This document shows positions 56,181-64,000 of a DNA stretch of 64,000 nt, piece by piece. The notes below the pieces were generated by a model. It was not told the DNA's origin, ran no database searches, and was given only the letters and a program-made list of their open reading frames with translations. Source of the stretch: Hetaerina americana (Eukaryota > Arthropoda > Insecta > Odonata > Calopterygidae); contig JAKTNV010000020.1 in assembly GCA_022747635.1 (NCBI GenBank), positions 3,943,501 through 4,007,500 of the forward strand, written 5' to 3'. Position numbers and translations under genes: made by a program. The first letter of the stretch is position 1; each line of letters begins with the position of its first letter.

Positions 56181-57449
56181 GCTCGGGGCGCTTGGGTTTG
56201 CGAAAAATCTTCTCTTTTTACTACTGCGAAGGGAAAAACGAAAGTGCTTGCTTGAACTTCCTTGCATTTTTCACTGCTGAGCCAAACAAACATGTTTACG
56301 CGCATGAATACATGCGTATGCGTATATCGTATGTGGTGGAACGAAGGAGAGTAAAAACAGAGACTCATCTTACAACATTTCCTGACTTCATGTGAAATAT
56401 TTGCCTCAAACGTGAATGTTCTGGGCCTTTTTCATTTTTTCAATAATTCCTTTTAAAGTTTCAATGCTGCGGAATCAAGGAAAATTATTTTTGGTAAAAA
56501 TTCGTTTCGTGTACGAATTTGGGTAGGGTTTATAGAAAATTAAGCATTTGGGAAATGAAGAAATAAGGTCTAAGAAATAAGCTGTTTCAAAACGTGGGCT
56601 AACAACCACGTTAAACTTGTCACAAATGTTGCTTATGTGCTGTAAGTAGTGTTTTTATTTCAGGCTCAAAAATATTGTTTTTAATAGGATAGTTATAAAA
56701 TATACTCTAAATGATGGTTTTCCACGCGACAATGATTAAAAAGCAGCAGAATTAAAATAAAATTGATTGTGTATTTGAAAATGCTAACGATTACAACATT
56801 GTTCAAGAAGTTCTGTGGCGACCGCTTTTCTCTGCAGAGCTTCATTCCGTCAGGTGCTCTGAAAATGAGAGAGAGAGAGAGCAACGAGAAGCACCATGGA
56901 GTAAACAGGGGTCTGAGTGGGTCGAAAGGGTTCATTGCGCTGCACGTTGTAATTCAACGCCATTTGAAATGAGGAGTGCATTTGGAAATGTCTTCATTGC
57001 TATCATCAGTAAATATCGTAATTCTAGGTCCAAAGTAAAAAGCATTTATGTCGTATTCTCTGCATTCATGCGTATATACATATATTAGCTCTTGACTTTT
57101 GAACTGCCATCGAACATGGGATTTCACATTGAAGGCCTATGTTATGATTTCCTGGATGATTCGAATGTATTCGCAAATATGATATTTTATGTTATATTGT
57201 ATGGAAACTGACAGAAGATTAACAGCTTCAATCCTTTTGCATGAAATGTCCAATGCAGACGGTCCCTTACAAAAGATTTGATTGAAAATCGAAAGATGTA
57301 CTAAACAGACATTGAGCTTGCAGCATGCACTTTTCATGCACCATTATAGAATATACATGCGAAATAAATTCTACTTTCCCGGTGAAATGTTTTGATGTGA
57401 TTGGCAAAGTTATTTGTGAATGTCATAGTAAATGTAGGAAGACGGTTTG

Positions 57450-57451
<2 letters not shown>
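56181..57451. other. AT-rich stretch, no recognisable feature
   Basis: Contains a short (GA)n at 56866-56880; nothing else recognised. Confidence 0.5.

Positions 57452-57524
<73 letters not shown>
57452..57524. repeat. (TA)n microsatellite
   Basis: About 36 TA units directly left of the PLE foldback. Confidence 0.97.
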
Positions 57525-57527
<3 letters not shown>

Positions 57528-57561
57528 GATTGTACGGAAAAACTCACACGAGCGGCACAAT

Positions 57562-57744
57562 AATGGGCTGACACAATATAACACAAATAGAAAAGAATAA
57601 AAAAGGGCCCTCACACGGTAAATTGTTCGAGCTTTCGGCCCTCCCAGAGGCCTTCTTCAAGTGAGTCTCATTTGAAGAAGGCCTCTGAGAGGGCTGAAAG
57701 CTCGAACAATTCTATTCTATTTGTGTTGTATTGAGTCAGCCCAT

Positions 57745-57745
<1 letters not shown>
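57562..57745. repeat. Foldback of two inverted PLE-type 3' ends between TA arrays
   Basis: The inner inverted repeat 57623-57660 / 57671-57710 (TTGTTCGAGCTTTCGGCCCT and complement) and outer inverted repeat 57562-57592 / 57711-57745 (AATGGGCTGACACAATA) form one hairpin with a roughly 10-nt loop. The left arm has about 30 nt not present in the right. The right arm reads TTGAAGA, a GGCCTCT/AGAGGGCT hairpin and GAAA, a hammerhead-like core with C to U at the first position. GGGCCCTCACACGG parallels the CACTCACA block of the other PLE ends. Confidence 0.82.

Positions 57746-57747
<2 letters not shown>

Positions 57748-57821
<74 letters not shown>
57748..57821. repeat. (TA)n microsatellite
   Basis: About 37 TA units directly right of the PLE foldback. 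Confidence 0.97.
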
Positions 57822-57825
<4 letters not shown>

Positions 57826-57920
57826 ACACGAAATCCCGCCAAACAGCGAATAAATACTAATATATACAGAAACAGATATAAGGAAAAGGGATAGGAACAC
57901 ATATAAAGGACGAACACAAT

Positions 57921-57921
57921 A

Positions 57922-57989
<68 letters not shown>
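57921..57989. repeat. (TA)n microsatellite with one CA interruption
   Basis: Third array of this cluster, separated from the previous one by about 100 bp of AT-rich sequence. Confidence 0.96.
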
Positions 57990-57992
<3 letters not shown>

Positions 57993-59395
57993 AAAACCAC
58001 TGAAGCAGAATATGAATTCATAGGTCATATTAAAGTACCAAAGAGTTTCGTGCTGTGACATTCAAGGCATTCAATTCCGAGAAAATTTGTTGGATGCTTC
58101 TCCGAAAACTTGTCATCATATAAACTTGGTTTAGCTTTGCCTTGCCGCCTGGCTGATTGCCAAATTTTGGAAAGTAATAATGGTACAAGTTTAATTGATG
58201 AATAAGAGTTAGATTTATTGAAAATAATGATGCATTTGCGAGGAATTTGTTAAGAAAATTTTACGAAAAAGGACCACATTGGTCAATAAATGCTTTTCGG
58301 AATGAATTTCTTGAAAATTTGTGATGTGGACAATTCAAGTTGACAACCTTTTTTAAGAATGATTGGGCTCTGAATGCGAAAGTGACCAGTAAGAAAAAGT
58401 CCATCTTTAAAAAAACTGCATTTCATTGGAGTCGCAATGAGTGGAGGAGAGTGTAAGCAATTGGAATAACACAACTGTTGGCACCCTCATCTTCACTCAA
58501 TGGCATTTATTTATTTGAATACGGTACCACATACAGCAGTAAACTGCCAATTTAAAGTGAAGAATGTAAGAACAAAGGAATAAGGACGCTTGCATACAAA
58601 ATACATAAGTATCAACAATTTACACAGAAATAACAATAAAGAGGTCATTATATTTGTATATAATGATAGAGAGATGGGAAAGGGGTTAGTTGAGTGAATG
58701 TGTGGGAGGGAAGCAAAAAAGGAGGATCGATGGTATCTGAGGGAGTGAGTTCATTGGAGAAAGTGAATGGGGGGAGGGGGGGGAGAGAGCGTTTGTTTAG
58801 GCAGTGAGGGAATGGGCGGGTGGAGTATAATGTCGTATAAAGTGTTCGGGTGGAGCAGTTCGGGGCAGTCGGTGAGAGTATTGTAATAGTGCTGTTCGTA
58901 AATGAACTTTGAGTCAGATTTGACAATTCGGCTGGGAAGGTTAGAGGTGGGAATCGAAGACGAAATTACGTGTAGCGGGGTGAAATATTTTAAGAAGGGA
59001 CATTTACGAAGACATTTACATTTTACAAAGACATTTAAAATAAGGAGCGTAGAGTTGTTTGGTCCTGAAATGTGGAGAGAGGCTGATCGGTGATTGAATG
59101 AGCGTGAAATGTGATTCGAGGGAAGACTGAATAAAAGAAGCAGGCAAATGATTTACGGTGGAGTTGATGTACGAGGAGAGAAAGCATCCGGATGACATCC
59201 GAAGAAGGGCGAGGGAAGTGGCTGTAGAGAGTAGTGCGCGGCAGTGGGATGCCGACATCGGGAGGGCATTGAGCGAAAAGCATGAAGGGAGAGAAGAGCG
59301 TCTTCTCCGCAGCATGGAGGCATGCAGATGACACGAATATATGGAGATGAAAATAAAACAGGCTGAGGAAGAAGTCTACGAGATTCGGAATGCAT
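57990..59395. other. Mostly unrecognised; G-rich low-complexity patch
   Basis: 58670-58870 is GA/GGT-rich with runs such as GGGGGGAGGGGGGGG. Minus-strand ORFs of 92-99 codons at 58648-59437 are open but without a domain I recognise; they could be a decayed retroelement. Confidence 0.4.
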
Positions 59396-59490
59396 ATTGA
59401 AATGAAATAATTTACTTTGTAATTCCACGTACTTCATTTAAAAAAATCACGACCCAGGTTTCGACGTTGAACGTCGTCATCATGTGCGTC
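59396..59490 (-). mobile_element. Solo PLE 3' tail (same family as 7717-10371)
   Basis: The plus strand reads AAATGAAATAATTTACTTTG, ATTCCACGTACTTC, CACGACCCAGGTTTCGACG, TTGAACGTCGTCATCA, aligned end to end with 7717-7801. The complement has ATGATGA, a perfect GACGT-TCA-ACGTC hairpin and GAAA, so the hammerhead-like core has one substitution (C to A). No coding part accompanies it. Confidence 0.8.
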
Positions 59491-61059
59491 GCCATCACTG
59501 ACTTTCAATTGGTGAGTACGCAGAACCGATATTTTGTGCCGAGTATGCCTGAAACTGACCATTCAAGACGTGAGTTGATATTTTATTGATGCCACAAATT
59601 GTTCTTTCTGCAAGCTATAAGATTGAAGAGCCTTGCGATTTCTTCTGTTTTAGGATTTTCCTGGGCTCCCGAAGAACTCAGTTGAAATTTATTTCCAAAC
59701 ATTTTAATGGTGTCCGGAAAAAATTTTGATGATTAAAAGCTTTGCGAAGTATTTCAGAATTTTGTTGGATTAAGTGTTCTCGTAATACATACGATGAATT
59801 AAAATAGAAATTAAGCCGAAGTCCTCCTTTGTCGTTTTTTGTTTATATAATATTGATATAATTAACAATATAACCAGATTATTTGCATTATTTATTTTAC
59901 ATACTATTTACTGTAGTAATATCTCTACAGTAAATATACATGTATTTGGATTTGATAATTATTAAATATGATTTTCCGATATTTCTGCAGGGATTTCCAT
60001 TCACGATGATGGTTTGAGGCAACACATAATTATCTTCTTCATGGCGTCGCTCATACAATTTTTACATGTGGACTCTTTTTTCCAAGTATTAAGTCGCAAT
60101 GAGCAATGTATCTTTTCACTGCCTTCTGAAAGTAATGTTAAATGACTCATTTTCCAAATCATATAATATAATGTAAAAAATCTTTCAAGTATCTTCAATT
60201 TCTGTTTTTTCTGAATGCTTAGTACAAGGACGTAATATATCGTTACAGTTTCTATGCAATCACTGGGTGTATTTTTTACTGCAATAGATTGAATTATCGC
60301 AAACAGTGTTATAATTAATTTGAAATGGAAATGTAAATAATATGTATTTTAATTCGAGTTCCCAAATGGAACGCATTAAAAATTAGGTTTTGCTCATGTC
60401 TGTCTGAATTGAATAGCATCCCAACCATCTTGTGAATGAAAACTTCCACCTAGACTTTATTCAAATGCATGGTTAAATGCAGCGTACTCTCGCCGTACAT
60501 TACCTAGACTTATGGAAGTGGTCTAGAAACTCTAGCCTTCTCCGATTAATTAATTCAGTGCGTTACGTATTTTAATATTCAAATGAGTAATATTTCATGC
60601 AAGAAAGCGCCGGCTCTACCCAGTCGTATATTTAGTTCAATTCAGGAGATCATAAGAACTGGCTAATCAGTTCCACTCGCTTTTATTCCGCATCGAATTT
60701 GGGTTCTAATGGATTAGAAGCGTTTTGGCGCGTATGCACCCATTTTCCTTGCTGGGTTCGTCTGCTGCCAGAGACTGAATTTTCAGTGTCGTGGCATTTT
60801 ACTCTCTCTGAGAATGAAGATGCAGTTTTTATTAAAAATATTTGCCTCATATTTTTGCCAACCATTAAAGTTAATATCTGGGGGTAAGTAAGTAAGGTTT
60901 CCATTTTAATTTCCCCCAAACACACGAAAAGAAATGCTGCCACTGTAAAAATAAAGCCAGCCAGCACTTGGCATTGGACTCGCGGCGTTCCGATGCTTGT
61001 TTATTCGCGAGGCATTCCAGCGGTTCTCCCATTGTGCGCCCTTTTTATTCCCCCTTCGC
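59491..61059. other. AT-rich stretch, no recognisable feature
   Basis: Nothing recognised. Confidence 0.5.
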
Positions 61060-61500
61060 TGGCAGTTGAGTTCCAGTGCCCTTCTTGAGAGGGGAGCGCA
61101 CCCTCGCCCGCGCCACACACACCACTATGGTGTCTTGCAGTGACTACCCTCTTGTACCCTCCTCCCCCTCGCCTCGCAGGGGTGGTTTTAATTATTCAGT
61201 GAGGCGTGGGGAATGGAAGCTTTTCTTCGCCCACCTTACTCCTTTATTTCCCGGCCCCAATTACCCCATCTCGCCTCGTCTTCCCCGATTCTTGAAGGGA
61301 ACCATGGACAATGGAGGGCAAGATCGAGTCGCGTGGACGAGTGCACCCAAATGGAGAGAATGATGCGTTGGTGCACTAGCCAGCCCCCTCAAACTGGTGC
61401 GACGCTCCCTCCGTCCAATCCGGTTTCGCACCATCGCATTTTCGGAGAACACTCGGGTCACCCCCCGTCATCATTTGGCGCGACACCCAAATGATGACCC
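61060..61500. other. GC-rich island
   Basis: Overlapping ORFs of 66-95 codons on both strands and a raised CpG level; no recognisable domain. Confidence 0.3.
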
Positions 61501-63329
61501 CTCTCCTCCTCCCGTTAGCCCTACCGCATATCACACCATACTGCGCGTCTGAAGGAATTTAGATTGATAATCCATTGTGCTTCATTCGATCTCATTCGCG
61601 AGACGAGCTGTTCCGTTCATGTAGCATGTACGTACTACTCATCAGAAAGCATGCTACAGGGAATAGGTTCTCTCCTATGATGGACCGCCCTCCTACCACA
61701 AAAAGACAGGATTTTGGTCTTTGTAATTTGCGCTGCACAAATCTCTCCAAGAATTCTTCACAGGCATCTGCTGCTGTCAACTGAGGCGCTCAAATCTGTG
61801 ATAAAATCTATTCAGTTGTTATTTTGGATCAGGATTCTGTCGAGCGCCATTCGTCGGCGAAACTTCGAAAAAGTAGGCTGGCGGTGGCCAGGCTCCATTT
61901 TCTCCCATCTCCGTTAAAGCAGCTGCTTTGTTTACCACTCTTTCTATTGACATACAGTGAGGTTGTCAAGGAAACTGTTGGCAGATGTCGTGCCAGGGAA
62001 CACGGTGGTATTTACAGTAGATTTTATGGTGATGTTACGAGGTGAATCAAGTAAAATCTTTTTAAGTGCACAAAAATTTCAAAATGGTCCCCCTGTCCTG
62101 CTCGGTGCAAATAGTAATAGTGAGTGTCCCACGGTTCGTGAAATGGTGCCAGAGTGCAAAAATAGTGTAAAGATTGCTGCTACATTTGCAACATGAACCA
62201 AAGAGGAACAGTATACTCTCATTTGTTTGTTGATTAGGTAAGAGGAGAAACATTGAAATTCATCAATTAATGAAGTTGGCTGGTTTTCATCTCTGTCACT
62301 CCACCAAGTTTACACGTGCATGTGGTAGTTTCTACACAGCATTAATACTTCCCCAAGAGACTCCACTTGACCTGGTCAGGGACACCAAGTATTGATATCA
62401 CCCGCCTTAGTGCAGCAGTTGAAGCCATTGCAGCATTTCCGAAGTTATCGTGAACTTTCAAAATGCAGGAATATTTCTTTTGCACGCCATGGAGAGTGCA
62501 TATTGAAGTAATAAAACTGAAAATCTTTTGTATTCAAGAAATTGCGAGTTTAAAAAGATAAATATTCCAAGATTTTCATTTGACCCTCCCAAGTACGTGG
62601 TATAGTAGTATACTTTATGTAGGGAATCCTATGTATGTGTTAATTAAAAATTAGACCATGAAGACTTAAAATTCCAACTCGAGAATTATGAGTTGTCCAT
62701 CAAATTTTCTACATTTTATTGGAAGGAATTCGTGATTGAGTTAGTTCTGGGCTGGAAGAGTTGGAGAAGGGTTAAAGCTCAAGTCATAATCAGTGCGGCA
62801 ATATTTCTCTCTGAAGAGTGCCTTCTTATTCTTCTGATCGTCTTCACCTTACCTCCAGCCGCTGCGGTCGGAAGGTCCCACTCCCCAGATGCTCCACCAT
62901 TGGGCGCAAAACGAACAGCCTCTCCCCCAATAGTCACGTCTTTACGTCTCTACTGCCTCTGTCACTGCTTACGAGCGAAGGGATTGCATGGAAAGCAGCC
63001 CACTCCAAATCCCCATTGACCTCCATTTCAAGATGCTTAGAAAAAATGATAGAGACATGGAAAACGCCCGTGGCTAGAGTGATGATAATAAGCAAAGGCA
63101 ACTTATTGTGCCAGATCCGCGGAATATCAATCTTTAGTTATCATTCGTCAGGGGAATGACAGCGGTTGCTGAGTACACCACAAAACCGTGGAGAAGGATC
63201 AGGAATTAAGACAAAAGTCATTAAAAAATAAAATTTGCCGCATTTTTAAAATTAAAAGATTGGAGATTAAAATTAAACGTCAAACATAAGAATTTGGAGT
63301 TTAAGAATGTATTACTCTTAAATTACGCG
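61501..63329. other. No recognisable feature
   Basis: Chance ORFs only, for example 62693-63019 and 62818-63159 in overlapping frames. Confidence 0.5.
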
Positions 63330-64000
63330 TGCTGTCCAGAAAGTAACCTCCGTTATGCTATGAAAAACACACTGAAATAGATGCAGCAAATTTATCATTC
63401 TCATCTCATAAATGCTTCATTTCATACTATTTTACACATATTCTTCGGATAGATTAAAAAATTTGTCATATCTCTGAATTTGTTTTCAAACTCCTTCATC
63501 ATAAAATTCTGCCACCCGAGAGATCGCAGCCAACCGATGACGTCGGCATCATGTAGTTCCTCGTCGATACGAGCACAAAACATGCGATAATCTCCACAGT
63601 CGAGCTTCTATTCAATTGAGGCGTAGTAATCTGAGAAAAAAATTATAATGATTTCAGATATGATGAAACATTGGTTTTCACGAACATTTTCATCGGTTTT
63701 CAGGTGCATTTCATTGTTCACCACAGATGGAGGCGGCCACTTCTTTCATCATCATCGGCATTTTGTGCTCACTCTTAAACGAACGACAACACAATGACGC
63801 CCGACTCGGGTCACTCATCGCACTTTGGTCCGCACAGAGCACAAATTGCCGAATCATGAATGCCAGCAGCTTTGAAGAGTTTCTTATCAGCAAGAATCTT
63901 ATCACTGAGCTTACCTCACAATTGGAGGGAATTTCAATTGTAATGTATATTTTGACTCGCCATTCTAATAAAATGACAAGCGACGCGACTTTCCAACCAC
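63330..64000 (-). mobile_element. Internally deleted mariner, runs off right edge
   Basis: The left end reads GCTGTCCAGAAAGTAACCTC, typical of a mariner terminus. The minus strand from the right has an N-terminal DNA-binding region (LEIPSNCEVSSVIRFLLIRN, comparable with IENAASCEVRAVIKFLNARN of the 17.4-kb mariner), a decayed SxHDxERSGR linker, then straight to a C-terminal tail (GWLRSLGWQNFMMKEFENKF). Catalytic blocks are absent. The right TIR lies beyond the window. Confidence 0.65.

Noticed and set aside
55396..56280. 294-codon plus-strand ORF
   Set aside because: Pro/Ser-rich then Gly/Lys/Arg-rich low complexity that follows base composition; other frames are open as well.

Overview
This window looks like non-coding DNA from a repeat-rich arthropod genome, most likely a hexapod. 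I found no host protein-coding gene, true tRNA, rRNA or CRISPR array that I can defend. The recognisable content is almost entirely transposable elements and simple repeats in an AT-rich background, broken by GC/CpG-rich islands of about 0.3-1 kb. The arthropod assignment is an inference from the mix of mariner, BovB-type RTE, Jockey, CR1/L2-like, Penelope-like (PLE) and tRNA-primed LTR elements plus two tRNA-derived SINE families. I cannot name the species.

Layout. 1-2453: the 5' half of an LTR retrotransposon on the minus strand. It has an uninterrupted gag-like reading frame that runs off the left edge, a leader, a tRNA-Lys(CUU) primer-binding site and a 722-bp 5' LTR. 2473-3763: TA arrays interleaved with a PLE endonuclease/3' fragment and an 84-bp-arm foldback. 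6835-7530: two 3' ends of a CR1/L2-like element. 7717-10371: a head-to-head PLE pair interrupted by a Jockey fragment. 10534-11861: a nearly complete mariner with unusually long (149 bp) terminal inverted repeats. 13730-15836: a PLE remnant and a dead full-length mariner. 16985-21040: a BovB-type RTE element with a 753-bp deleted mariner nested in its C-terminus. 23-29 kb: two copies of SINE B and two mariner relics. 30.6-31.5 kb: the strongest CpG-rich island. 32-38 kb: SINE A, a 13-bp minisatellite, a degraded RTE, a second SINE A and a third CR1/L2-like end. 42.6-50.5 kb: PLE foldback, SINE A, Jockey, RTE, GT-rich minisatellite, deleted mariner and a divergent RTE-like 5' end in succession. 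57.4-58 kb: a second TA/PLE foldback cluster. 59.4 kb: a solo PLE tail. 63.3-64 kb: a deleted mariner running off the right edge.

The genes do not form a pathway; the interest is in how the elements are built and nested. The PLE pieces repeatedly occur as inverted pairs, often flanked by TA arrays, and each carries a motif like a hammerhead-ribozyme core (CUGANGA, hairpin, GAAA). Several mariners have lost the catalytic core but kept the N-terminal DNA-binding region and termini. The LTR element's reading frame is open for 311 codons, which suggests recent insertion.
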